From JBBRHF01 sp038223055 (GTDB lineage: Bacteria > Actinomycetota > Actinomycetes > JACCUZ01), in contig JBBRHF010000009.1 of NCBI GenBank assembly GCA_038223055.1, positions 1 to 46,101 of the forward strand: a stretch of 46,101 nucleotides of DNA. Reading direction: 5' to 3'. Below the pieces are notes generated by a model. That model made no database searches. It had not been told where the DNA came from and was given only the letters and a program-made list of their open reading frames with translations. Position numbers and translations under genes: made by a program. Below are positions 18,114-30,167 of the stretch, piece by piece (position 1 is the stretch's first letter; every line of letters begins with the position of its first letter).

Positions 18114-18114
<1 letters not shown>
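17104..18114 (-). CDS. Dihydroorotate dehydrogenase-like flavoprotein linked to PFOR
   Basis: A 336-residue TIM-barrel protein of the dihydroorotate dehydrogenase-like group (PyrD-like but not in a pyrimidine operon). N-terminal YMGLHLRNPLVASASPLS, then VPVIASLNGV, GIELNIYYVP, VPVAVKLSPHFSS and LFNRFLQPDID match the FMN-binding barrel strands. ADVVMTTSALLRHG near the C-terminus corresponds to the phosphate-binding end of the barrel. The substrate is unknown. These proteins are repeatedly annotated next to nifJ, suggesting an electron-transfer role with PFOR. The ATG at 18114 shares one base with the nifJ stop (TGATG), so translation is probably coupled. The upstream in-frame ATG at 18186 would lie inside nifJ and is rejected. 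Confidence 0.88.
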
Positions 18115-21679
<3,565 letters not shown>

Positions 21680-21680
<1 letters not shown>

Positions 21681-23314
21681 CAGCGGGGGTCCGGAATCAT
21701 GTCGATCGCGTGGACGGGGCACTGCTCGTAGCATGCGCCGCAACCGGTGCACCGTTCGTCGACGAACCGGTAGCGGTGGCCGACACCCAGCTTGATCACC
21801 GCTTCCTCGGGGCAGGCGCCGAGGCAGCCGTCGCACTCGCAGCAGTTGCCGCAGGACAGGCACCGGCGGGACTCGAAGGTGGCCTCGGTCTCGGACAGTC
21901 CGCCGGTGATCTCGCCGAACCCCTCGACCCGGGTCTCGGGTGGGAGCTCGGGATGCTCCCGGCGTGCGGCGTCGCCGAAGAACCACGGGTTGAGCAGGTC
22001 GAAGGTCGCCGAGGCGTGCTTGGGGCCGCTCGGCGAGGCGGTGCCACGCAGCCAGGCATCGATGTGGCGGGCGGCCTTCTTGCCGTGCCCCACTCCGATG
22101 GTCACGGTGCGCTCGCTCGGCACCATGTCGCCGCCCGCGAAGACACCCGGGCAGCCGGTCATCATCGACGCCGACACCGCCACGGTGCCGTCGCGGTCGA
22201 ACTCCACTCCGGACACCTCGCGCAGGAACTTGGTGTCGGTCTCCTGTCCCAGAGCGAGAATCACCGTGTCCGCGGCGAGCGTCTCGAACCGGCCGGTCGG
22301 CTGCGGGTAGCCGGACTCGTCCAGCTCCATCAGCTCGACCTGCAGGTCCGGCCCGTCGAAGGTCGTGATGGTGCGCAGCCAGTTCATCTGGACGCCCTCG
22401 CGCTCGGCCTCCTCGGCCTCCGCGGCATGTGCCGGCATCTGGTCGCGGGTGCGCCGGTAGACGATGAGCGCCTCATCGGCGCCGAGGCGGCGGGCGACGC
22501 GAGCCGCGTCCATCGCGGTGTTGCCCCCGCCGTAGACCGCCACCCGGCGGCCGAGCACCGGGCGCTCACCGGAGGCGACGCTACGCAGGAACGACACGGC
22601 ATCCACGATGCGCCCGGCGTCGCGGGCGGGGATGTCCACCCGCTTGGACAGGTGTGCCCCGACGGCGACGAAGGCCGCGTCGAACCCGCCCTCGTCCCGC
22701 TCGGCGGCGAGGTCCTCCACCAGATGGTTGCAGGTGATCTTCACGCCCATGGCGGTGATGCGGTCCAGCTCGCCGGTCAGGACGTCGCGCGGCAGCCGGT
22801 AGGCGGGAATGCCGTAGCGCATCATCCCGCCCGGCTCGGCGCCCGCGTCGCGGATCTCGACCTCGTGCCCGAGGCGGGCGAGGTGGTAGGCGGCCGAGAG
22901 CCCGCTCGGACCCGAGCCGATGACCAGCACCCGCTTGCCGGTGCGGACTTGCGGGGGCTCGAAGGTCCAGCCGCGCTCCAGCGCGAGGTCGCCGAGGAAC
23001 CTCTCGACCGAGTGGATCGAGACCGCGCTGTCCAGCTGGGCGCGGTTGCAGACGGTCTCGCACGGGTGGTAACAGACCCGTCCGTGGATCGAGGCCAGCG
23101 GGTTGTCGGCGACCAGCACCCGCCACGCCTGCTCGTGCCGGCCGTCCATCGCCAGGGCGAGCCAGGCCTGGATGTTCTCCCCCGCCGGGCAGCCGGAGTT
23201 GCACGGCGGCAGCAGGTCGACGTAGACCGGATGCTTCTCCCGGACCGGCCCGGACCGCGACCGACCCGTCAGCAGGTCCGGCAGTGCGGTGGCATCCCGC
23301 GGTGGGAACGTCAC
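21680..23314 (-). CDS. GltD-like FAD/NAD(P)-binding oxidoreductase with C-terminal 2x[4Fe-4S] ferredoxin domain
   Basis: A 544-residue protein related to the small subunit of glutamate synthase. The N-terminal Fe-S region has CNSGCPAGENIQAW (about residues 37-50) and CYHPCETVCNR. The FAD Rossmann motif is VLVIGSGPSGLSAAYH at about 128. The NAD(P)H motif is VAVYGGGNTAMDAARV at about 257. The C-terminus adds CLSCGNCCECDGCLGACP and CTGCGACYEQCP, a two-cluster ferredoxin-like tail that plain GltD lacks. No glutamate synthase large subunit is nearby. Instead it overlaps nifJ (TGATG), so it probably passes electrons between NAD(P)H and PFOR or ferredoxin. The GTG start follows GGGGAG at six bases; a GTG seven codons upstream is less likely. 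Confidence 0.88.
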
Positions 23315-23383
23315 TCCGCACTCCCCGAGAAGCACAGCCGAGCAGACCGAAAACCCAATGTCACCATAAAGCGACCATACGCC

Positions 23384-25519
23384 CTAGCGCGCGGGGAGCC
23401 GAAGCGCCCGCCCCAGGGGCTTGGCCAGCAAGGTGGCGTAGTCCGCGGTGAGGTGCCACCTGTCGACATGCGTGACCACCCCGTTAACCACCATCGGGCA
23501 GACCGTGCGGGTGCAGAACCAGTCGAAGACGTCCACGTAGGGCGTGCCGGTGTTCTTGGCCACCCTCCGCTGCAGGCCGTCGTGGACCTCGCGCACCGCC
23601 CTTGTCGTCGGCTGCGCGCACGTGTCGATCCGCCCGGGATGGTCGGCGAGGCACTGGGCCGGCTCGGCACTCATCACGGGGGCGTCGCCCAACAGGACGA
23701 CACGACCTGCGGCGGCCTTGATCCGGCGCAGCGTCGTACGGGCCCCCGCCGTCCACGCCGAGGCCAGCCCATCCTGGCTGTGCGGCGCCGACGGCAACGA
23801 CACCCCGTAGGCCGTGCTCGACACCACCACGAGCGCCGGGTGCAGGGTCCTGATTCGGCGCAGCGCCCAGGAACGCCAGTCGTCGCACTCGCGAAACGGC
23901 CGCTTGTCGACCTTGTTGTAGACCGTGACCGACGGGAACGGGCACAGCGATTTTGTCAACAACACCAAGGCAAATCCCTGCCTGGTCCCTGTCACGTCCA
24001 ATGCCGGCAACCACTGGGCGGCGTGCGAGTCGCCAAAGAGCACCACGGTGCGCTTGGACCGCACGTCGCCGTAGCGGCACGGCGGCGAACTGGTCTTCCT
24101 GGCGTAGACCAGGCAGCCGTCGAAGTTGGCTGGTGAGGCGTGCGCGGTCAGCTCGCCCAGCGCCGGTGTCACGTCAGGTGGCAGCCGCTGGACCCGAGCC
24201 GAGGTCGCGACCGACGCGGCGACCCCGCGAAGGTGGGGCCCGACACCGGACCCGCCCGCCTCGAGGGTTGCCCCGGACAGTCGGTCCCGCGCCGCCGCAA
24301 CCGCAACGGCCCTGGCAGTCGCGGCATCGCTGATGAGAACGTTGCAGGCGAACAAGACTGCCACCAGGGCCAGCGCACCGAACCCCAGGCTGTTGCTGGA
24401 ACGCGCGACCAGTCGCGGCGAGCGCCGCACCGGGTTCTCGAGCAGGTGGAAGGTCAACACTGCCACCACGAGGGACACGGCCACCAGGGCCAGTCCCGAA
24501 CTCGTGCTCAACCGGCCCCCGTGCAGCGCCGTCCCGACGACCAATACCGGCCAGTGCCATAGATAGAGCGAGAACGACATGGCGCCGAGCCACTGCAGCG
24601 GGCGGCGGCGCAGCAGCACCTCCGCCCCTCCGCCCGGATCGACCGTGCCGCCCGCGACCACGAGCGCTGTCCCGAGCACCGGCAGCAGGGCGGCGCTGCC
24701 CGGGAAGGCCGTCCGCTCGGTGAACACCGCCGCCGAGGCGACGACCCCGGCGACACCCAGCCAGCTGAGCCATCGGCCGAGGATCCTCGGCAGCCGGCGC
24801 AGCAGTCCGGCACCCACAGCGAGCAGTGCCCCGACCCCGAGCTCCCAGGCCCGGGTCACGGCGGAGAAGTAGGCCTCCGTCGCCGCCTGCGCCGTCTGGA
24901 CCAGACACCACGCGAATGAGCCCGAGCTGAGGACGACCAGCACGGCGCCGACGCCGAAGCGCATGCGGTCCCTCGGCATCAGCTTGACCACCAGCAGGAT
25001 GAGCAGCGGCCACACCAGGTAGAACTGCTCCTCCACGGCCAGGGACCAGTAGTGCTGCAACGCGGACGGCGGCGCGGACGCCTGCAGGTAGTCCGTGCCG
25101 ACGGCGGAGAACCGGACGTTGGCCAGGAACCCCGCAGCCCAGCGCGCGTCGGCGTAGACCTGCTGGGCCCGAACGAAATTGAGTAGCCAGTGCGACGCAA
25201 GCACGGTCACCACGATGACGAGCATCGAGGCGGGCAGGATGCGCCGCGCCCGTCGGGCGTAGAAGCCGCCGATCGAGACCGTCCCCGTCGAGGCCGCTTC
25301 TCGTAGCAGCAGGCCGGTGATGAGAAACCCGGACAGCACGAAGAACACGTCGACCCCGACATAACCGCCGGGCAGCCAGGTGACGCCGGCGTGGAAAAGC
25401 ACGACGAGGCCGACGGCCACAGCGCGCAGCCCTTCGACGTCGGGCCGGAAGGCGCGCTCCGCCCCCACCCGCGTCGATTCGCGAAGCGGCGCGGCGGACG
25501 GAGCGGTTCGAATGCTCAC
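23384..25519 (-). CDS. OafA/YrhL-type acyltransferase with C-terminal SGNH domain
   Basis: A 711-residue membrane protein. The N-terminal half is an Acyl_transf_3 domain: FRPDVEGLRAVAVGLVVLFHAG carries the R-x10-H motif, GVDVFFVLSGFLITGLLL follows, and about ten transmembrane segments end near residue 400. The C-terminal half is an extracytoplasmic SGNH domain with the nucleophile block VVLFGDSHAAQW and the terminal D-x-x-H in VDRWHLTADYA. Such proteins O-acetylate or otherwise O-acylate surface polysaccharides, the membrane domain delivering acyl groups to the SGNH domain. The GTG start overlaps the upstream gene's stop (GTGA). It diverges from the glycan operon, so a role in decorating that polymer is plausible but not shown. 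Confidence 0.9.
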   Translation of the reverse strand: MSIRTAPSAAPLRESTRVGAERAFRPDVEGLRAVAVGLVVLFHAGVTWLPGGYVGVDVFFVLSGFLITGLLLREAASTGTVSIGGFYARRARRILPASMLVIVVTVLASHWLLNFVRAQQVYADARWAAGFLANVRFSAVGTDYLQASAPPSALQHYWSLAVEEQFYLVWPLLILLVVKLMPRDRMRFGVGAVLVVLSSGSFAWCLVQTAQAATEAYFSAVTRAWELGVGALLAVGAGLLRRLPRILGRWLSWLGVAGVVASAAVFTERTAFPGSAALLPVLGTALVVAGGTVDPGGGAEVLLRRRPLQWLGAMSFSLYLWHWPVLVVGTALHGGRLSTSSGLALVAVSLVVAVLTFHLLENPVRRSPRLVARSSNSLGFGALALVAVLFACNVLISDAATARAVAVAAARDRLSGATLEAGGSGVGPHLRGVAASVATSARVQRLPPDVTPALGELTAHASPANFDGCLVYARKTSSPPCRYGDVRSKRTVVLFGDSHAAQWLPALDVTGTRQGFALVLLTKSLCPFPSVTVYNKVDKRPFRECDDWRSWALRRIRTLHPALVVVSSTAYGVSLPSAPHSQDGLASAWTAGARTTLRRIKAAAGRVVLLGDAPVMSAEPAQCLADHPGRIDTCAQPTTRAVREVHDGLQRRVAKNTGTPYVDVFDWFCTRTVCPMVVNGVVTHVDRWHLTADYATLLAKPLGRALRLPAR

Positions 25520-26112
25520 GAGCGCACCCTGTGCCCACGGGGTGCGCGAAGGGCGCCGCGGATCGATCGTGGGGTTGTCGCGGCGGGCGACCCCCCGAGG
25601 AGAGCGGCACCGGCGAGCACCGCCAGGTAGGCCGCGTACGGCATTGTCACACCGGCGTTCGACAACGGCCACCACAGGGCGATGGGTGCGGTCCCGGCGT
25701 CGCGCAGCAGATGGGCGGATACGCCGATGACGCACCCGGTCAGGACGCGGGACAGCGGCCGGCGTCGGGCGACCACGGCGCATACGCCGAGGCACAAAAC
25801 CGTTGCGAGGGAATGGGCATAGGGCCTCGGAGTGCCCGCGGTCAGCAGGTCGGACCCGAGCACGAGCGGCAGGTGGTCAACGTCGATGAGGACGGTCGCG
25901 CACAAGGCGCCAACCCAGGTGCTGCCCGGCAGGCCACCACGCGCAGCACTCACGGCCGCCGTGACAAGCACGCCGGTGGCGAGGTGGGCCGGTTCGTCCA
26001 GCATCCCCAGGACGGCGTAGCCAGGGTCGGCGGCGCGGATCACCAGATCGAGCCCGACCACGGCCACCAGCAACGCCGCGGGCTGCGCCGCCGACCGATG
26101 TACTCCAGACAT
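25516..26112 (-). CDS. DUF457/YdjM-like membrane-bound metal-dependent hydrolase
   Basis: A 198-residue membrane protein with about five hydrophobic segments. Motifs DEPAHLATG (about residue 39), LIDVDHLPLVLGSD (about 75) and RPYAHSLATVL (about 95), then AHLLRDAGTAPIALWWP (about 133), give the H/D pattern of the YdjM/DUF457 family, annotated as inner-membrane metal-dependent hydrolases. Substrates are not known. The ATG at 26112 follows GGAGAGG five to six bases away. An in-frame extension to 26223 lacks similarity and is rejected. The stop overlaps the acyltransferase start, so the two form a small operon. Confidence 0.72.
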   Translation of the reverse strand: MSGVHRSAAQPAALLVAVVGLDLVIRAADPGYAVLGMLDEPAHLATGVLVTAAVSAARGGLPGSTWVGALCATVLIDVDHLPLVLGSDLLTAGTPRPYAHSLATVLCLGVCAVVARRRPLSRVLTGCVIGVSAHLLRDAGTAPIALWWPLSNAGVTMPYAAYLAVLAGAALLGGSPAATTPRSIRGALRAPRGHRVRS

Positions 26113-26257
26113 TGAGCCCTCTCCGTGCATCGTCGCCGACCGCGGCGACACCGGCGTCAGCGTTCCCAGGGTGCCGATAGTGCCGCACAACAGAGGCGCT
26201 GCGAAAGCCGCAAAGAGGTCCAAACCAACCTTTTACTCAGAGTTTACGCCTGACCAC

Positions 26258-26285
26258 TTGCCGTAACTTTGCTTCCGGCTAGATT
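26258..26285 (+). promoter_or_regulatory. Candidate promoter of the glycan operon
   Basis: In an AT-richer patch of the 260-base divergent spacer, TTGCCG and TAGATT sit 16 bases apart, a reasonable sigma-70-type match, about 90 bases before the first operon ATG. The -35 element lies in the right arm of an imperfect palindrome, GTTTACG...CGTAAC (about 26242-26267), that could be a regulator site. The minus-strand pair must also be transcribed from this spacer. Confidence 0.35.
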
Positions 26286-26373
26286 TGTCGACATACCTCC
26301 CCGGGCGGCTCGTTCGGGCCCTTTTCTCGCTGACGCCTCCGGCGCGTCCGACCCCACCGACAGGACCCGGCCC

Positions 26374-27384
26374 ATGGCCTTCGATCAGGACGCCGTCACC
26401 CGTTCCGCCCGCAGCCTCCACTCCACGCCGCGGGTCGAAGCCCCGCATGTCCAGGCACTGCCCTGCGACCACCCGCCCCCCGCACCGGAAACGGTGAAGC
26501 TCTCGATCGTGATGCCCGCCTTCAACGAGGCGCGGACCATCCGCGGCGCGGTCGACCACGTCCTCGCCACCACCTATCCGTGCGACATCGAGCTGATCGT
26601 CGTGGACGACGGCAGCGACGACCGGACGGCCGAGCTGTTGGAGGACGTGGTCGATCCGCGGCTGGTGGTGCACCGCCACGTTCGCAACATGGGCAAGGGA
26701 GCCGCCATCCTCACCGGCATCAGGGTCGCCGAAGGAACCCACCTGCTGCCGTTCGACGCCGACATGGAGTACTCCGCGCACGACATCGCCCGCCTGCTTC
26801 AACCAGTTCTCGATAAGCGCTGCGACGTCGTCTACGGGACGCGGCTGTTCGGGGTCAACACCGTCTACCGCTCCTTCCGCTACAAGCTCGGCAACCAGGC
26901 CATGACCTTCGCCGCGAACGTGCTCTTCGACAGCGCCCTCAGCGACCTGCACAGCTGCCTCAAGCTCGTCCCCCTGCCGATGCTGCGCCAGATGCGGCTG
27001 GTCGAGCTCGGTTTCGGGCTGGACACCGAGATCACCGCCAATGTGCTGCGCTTCGGGTCGCGCCCGTTCGAGGTGCCGGTGTCCTACCACGCTCGCTCGC
27101 GACTGGAGGGGAAGAAAATCAACTGGCGCGACGCCGTGCGCTGCATCCGCGTGTTGGGGCGGGTGCGGATGGCCCCCGACCCTCGCCCGGCCGACCTGCT
27201 CGCCGGCCGCACGAGGGGCGTCAGCGCGACTCGCACGCCAAGGGTTCGCCAGAGCCTGGCCCGGGGCAGCTCGCTGCCCAGCGCCGTGTCCCTGCGGCGG
27301 ACCGCCGCGGAAGGGTCCCGTCACGGTCTGGTCATCGACCTGAGCACGGACGCCACCCGCCAGCTCGCCGGGGCAGCGGAGTGA
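26374..27384 (+). CDS. GT2 glycosyltransferase, dolichyl/polyprenyl-phosphate sugar synthase-like
   Basis: A 336-residue GT-A enzyme. LSIVMPAFNEARTI (residues 43-57), IVVDDGSDD (76-83) with the nucleotide-binding Asp pair, and PFDADME (127-132) with the metal-binding D-x-D are clear. The C-terminal YHARSRLEGKKINWRDAVR is typical of DPM1-like enzymes that transfer a hexose from a nucleotide sugar to polyprenyl phosphate. No membrane anchor follows. Instead there is a variable tail of about 70 residues, and the first 40 residues are also non-conserved. It is the first gene of the operon and may supply a lipid-linked sugar to the membrane transferase encoded at 31240. I start at the ATG with AGGA nine bases upstream. 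Confidence 0.87.
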   Translation: MAFDQDAVTRSARSLHSTPRVEAPHVQALPCDHPPPAPETVKLSIVMPAFNEARTIRGAVDHVLATTYPCDIELIVVDDGSDDRTAELLEDVVDPRLVVHRHVRNMGKGAAILTGIRVAEGTHLLPFDADMEYSAHDIARLLQPVLDKRCDVVYGTRLFGVNTVYRSFRYKLGNQAMTFAANVLFDSALSDLHSCLKLVPLPMLRQMRLVELGFGLDTEITANVLRFGSRPFEVPVSYHARSRLEGKKINWRDAVRCIRVLGRVRMAPDPRPADLLAGRTRGVSATRTPRVRQSLARGSSLPSAVSLRRTAAEGSRHGLVIDLSTDATRQLAGAAE

Positions 27385-27878
27385 GAGGACTCCCGTCTCG
27401 GGGTCACCTAGCAGTCATGGTCATGGTCGCCGGCGTGGTTGCCGCGCCCTCGCTGGCACAGGCGGACCCGGTGCGCTCAGGCCTGGAGCAGGCCGGCTTG
27501 CTGCCACGACGCGCAGCCTTCACCGAGTTGTCCATCAAGCAGTACGACGTCTTGTTCCAGACCGTCACCTTCGAGGGCGACGTGCACTTCGACGTTCTCG
27601 CCACGAACAACTCGACCCGCACCCAGCACTACACCTGGTCGGCGACTGTCGGCCCGCAACAGGCCGCGATCCGCGTCGACGGCGGTCGACTCACGCTCGC
27701 GGGCGCCGTCACGAAGGAGATCCCCCTGCATTTCGCCATCCCCGACTGCCTGGTCCGCAACAAGATCACCTTCCGCCTAGCCGCCAAGGGCCAGCGCTCC
27801 CCCGAGATCCACTACTGGGTGCTGCCGCGAGGGTCCGCGGCCTGGAAGATCTCGGGAGGGCCGAGCTGTGGCGCCTGA
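27381..27878 (+). CDS. Small secreted protein of unknown function within the glycan operon
   Basis: A 165-residue protein. It has a clear export signal: basic MRGLPSRGH, hydrophobic LAVMVMVAGVVAAPS, and a likely signal-peptidase site near LAQADP. The mature part looks beta-rich (VTFEGDVHFDVLATNNSTRTQHYTW and neighbouring segments) and contains two cysteines near the C-terminus (PDCLV and GPSCGA) that could form a disulfide. I recognise no family. Its GTG overlaps the upstream stop by four bases, and its end overlaps the next glycosyltransferase by eleven, so it is an integral operon member. An extracytoplasmic role in polymer assembly or export is possible but unproven. Confidence 0.78.
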   Translation: MRGLPSRGHLAVMVMVAGVVAAPSLAQADPVRSGLEQAGLLPRRAAFTELSIKQYDVLFQTVTFEGDVHFDVLATNNSTRTQHYTWSATVGPQQAAIRVDGGRLTLAGAVTKEIPLHFAIPDCLVRNKITFRLAAKGQRSPEIHYWVLPRGSAAWKISGGPSCGA

Positions 27879-29001
27879 CGTCGTCCTCGCCGTCGTGACC
27901 GACTCGCTCGAGCCCTTCCATACCGGAGGCAAGGAGGCCCGCTACGCCGGTCTACTCCCACGGCTGGGCCAGCACGGCATCCGGGTCGAGGTGCACACCA
28001 TGAGGTGGTGGGGCAGCGCGCAGCCGCCCGACGTGCCGGGGCTGCGGTTGCGCCCCCTGTGCCCTCGGTGGAACCTTTACACCGGCACGCGCCGGTCGAT
28101 CTGGCAGGCCTGCGCCTTCGCCGTGTCGTCGTTGCGGATGCTCACGCGGCCCTTTGACGTGCTCGAGGCCGACGCCATCCCCTTCGTGCAGCTGTTCCCC
28201 CTGAAGCTGGTCGCCCGGTTGCGCCGCAAGAGGTTTGTCGTGACCTGGCACGAGGTGTGGGGACGTAACTACTGGACGTCCTACCTCGGCCCGCTGGGTC
28301 GGGTGGCCGCCGCACTCGAGCGGATGGCCGCCTCCCTGCCGGACCACATCGTCGCCGCCTCGGCAGGCACCGCCGAACGGCTGGCCGACCTGGGTGTGTC
28401 CGCGAGCCGCATCACGGTCATCCCCAACGGGATCGACCTGGCGGAGGTCGATGCAGCCCCGGTCTCCTCGACGGTCGGTGACATCGTGTGCGTCGGGCGG
28501 CTGCTGGCGCACAAGAATGTCGCGGTCCTCATCGAGGCCGTGGCGCAGCTGCACCGTCTCGGCCGGCGCGTCTCGCTGACCGTCATCGGCACCGGTCCCG
28601 AGCTCGACCGGCTACGCGAGCTCGTGCGGTCGCTGCGGATGACGTCGTACGTCAGCATCGTTCCTCCGGTCGAGGCGCGCCGGGACCTGCTCGCCGCCAT
28701 GAAAGGCGCGTCGGTTCTGGCGTTTCCCACGGTGCGCGAAGGGTTCGGCATGGTGGCCTTGGAAGCGTTGGCCTGCGGCACGCCGGTGGTCACCACCGAC
28801 CACCCGGACAACAACGCGCGCCACCTCATCGCCCCCGGGGTCAACGGTTTCACCTGCGGCACCGGCGTGCAGGAACTGGCGCACGCGCTTGCCCGGACGC
28901 TGGACCAGGCACCCGCCTTGTCGGCGGGCGCGGCGGCGTCCGGCCGGGACTTCTCCTGGGACGCGCTGGCCGCGACCCTGGCGAAAGTGGTGCTGGGATG
29001 A
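27868..29001 (+). CDS. Glycosyltransferase family 4
   Basis: A 377-residue GT-B enzyme. The N-terminal domain opens VVLAVVTDSLEPFHTGGKEARYAGLL, with the acceptor-side glycine-rich loop, then VVTWHEVWGRNYW. The C-terminal donor domain has ITVIPNGIDLAEV, VGRLLAHKNVAVLIEA and the E-x7-E signature in REGFGMVALEALACGTPVV. It is predicted cytoplasmic, adding a sugar from a nucleotide donor to a lipid-linked glycan. GGAGGG seven bases before the GTG supports the start. The 11-base overlap with the secreted-protein gene and the ATGA overlap with the next gene indicate coupling. Confidence 0.92.
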   Translation: MAPDVVLAVVTDSLEPFHTGGKEARYAGLLPRLGQHGIRVEVHTMRWWGSAQPPDVPGLRLRPLCPRWNLYTGTRRSIWQACAFAVSSLRMLTRPFDVLEADAIPFVQLFPLKLVARLRRKRFVVTWHEVWGRNYWTSYLGPLGRVAAALERMAASLPDHIVAASAGTAERLADLGVSASRITVIPNGIDLAEVDAAPVSSTVGDIVCVGRLLAHKNVAVLIEAVAQLHRLGRRVSLTVIGTGPELDRLRELVRSLRMTSYVSIVPPVEARRDLLAAMKGASVLAFPTVREGFGMVALEALACGTPVVTTDHPDNNARHLIAPGVNGFTCGTGVQELAHALARTLDQAPALSAGAAASGRDFSWDALAATLAKVVLG

Positions 29002-30167
29002 GGTTCCTGCTGCTCAGCCCGCTGCCTCCCGCCCGCGACGGCATCGCCGACTACACCGCGCGGCTGGCGGCGGCCTATCAGGTCGCCGGGCACGCCGTTG
29101 CGGTGGTCACCGCCGTGCGCCAGGTCGACCCTGCATGGACGCCCGTGCTGGGCGCCCTGTCGTGGTCTCCGCTGCGGCTGCTCCGGGTGCTGCAGGCGAT
29201 ACGTCGTTGGGCCCCCGACGCCGTGCAGGTCCAGCACGGCATCGCGACGTACGGCGCGCGGTTGCTGCCGCTGTGGATCCTGGTCCTCGCGACCCGTCTG
29301 GTCGGCATCCCGGTCGTCATCACCCACCACGAAGTCACCCGCGACGTCGACCGGCTGGGGCTGGCGGGTCGCCTCTACTACCGCGTCGTCAGCACCCGGG
29401 CCGACGTCGTTCACGTTCACACCGAGCAGGCCAAGGACGTCCTGATCGAGCAGTTGGGGATCTCGCCCTGGCGGGTGCTCGTCAGCCCGCACCCGGTCTA
29501 CGAGCTGCCCAGTTCCGACGTGACCGGTCCCGAACTGCTGGCCCGCCATGATCTTTGCGGGCGTCGGGTGTTGTTGCAGTTCGGGTTCGTCCATATCGAG
29601 AAGGGCCTCCGGGAGCTGGTCGACGGGCTGGCGCGGCTCGCGTCCCGCGATCCGGCCGTCCGCGAGCGGGTCCGGCTGGTCGTCGCCGGCGACGTGCGGC
29701 CTCGGTCGGCGGCGTTCGCCCGGTTCGAGGCGGCCGACCGCGCCTATCTCGAGGACGTACGTCGGCGTGCCGCCGACGGCGGCGTGGCCGGGCTCATCGT
29801 GTTCACCGGTCATGTCCCCGACGGTGAGGTAGCCGGCTGGTTCGCGGCCGCCGACGTGGTCGTGCTGCCCTACACGCACTCCGAGCAGAGCGGCGTGGCC
29901 AACCTCGCCATCGCCGCGGGGGTCCCGGTTCTGGCGTCCAGGACTGGCGGCCTGGGCACGCTGTTCGCCGGCGCTCTGCCGACGTTCGCGGCTCTGGACC
30001 CCGAGTCGATCGCCGACGCACTCGCCGGCTACCTCGAGCGCGCATCAGCCATGCCGGACCTGACCGAGCACTACGGCGATCTCACCCGCGCGGCCAGCCC
30101 GGCCGGTCTGGCCCGCTCGATCTGCCAGCGCCTCGGCCGGCCCGACCCGCTCGACGAGGCCGCGTGA
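28998..30167 (+). CDS. Glycosyltransferase family 4
   Basis: A 389-residue GT-B protein beginning MRFLLLSPLPPARDGIADYTARLA, a common start for this group, with PVVITHHEVTRDVDR in the acceptor domain. The donor domain shows LLQFGFVHIEKGLRELV and VVLPYTHSEQSGVANLAIAAGVPVLAS. The first glutamate of the usual E-x7-E pair is kept (SEQSGV), while the second position is Ala. That variant is common in the SEQSGV subgroup and does not imply inactivity. The ATG overlaps the previous stop (ATGA), and its TGA overlaps the next GTG. Confidence 0.9.
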   Translation: MRFLLLSPLPPARDGIADYTARLAAAYQVAGHAVAVVTAVRQVDPAWTPVLGALSWSPLRLLRVLQAIRRWAPDAVQVQHGIATYGARLLPLWILVLATRLVGIPVVITHHEVTRDVDRLGLAGRLYYRVVSTRADVVHVHTEQAKDVLIEQLGISPWRVLVSPHPVYELPSSDVTGPELLARHDLCGRRVLLQFGFVHIEKGLRELVDGLARLASRDPAVRERVRLVVAGDVRPRSAAFARFEAADRAYLEDVRRRAADGGVAGLIVFTGHVPDGEVAGWFAAADVVVLPYTHSEQSGVANLAIAAGVPVLASRTGGLGTLFAGALPTFAALDPESIADALAGYLERASAMPDLTEHYGDLTRAASPAGLARSICQRLGRPDPLDEAA

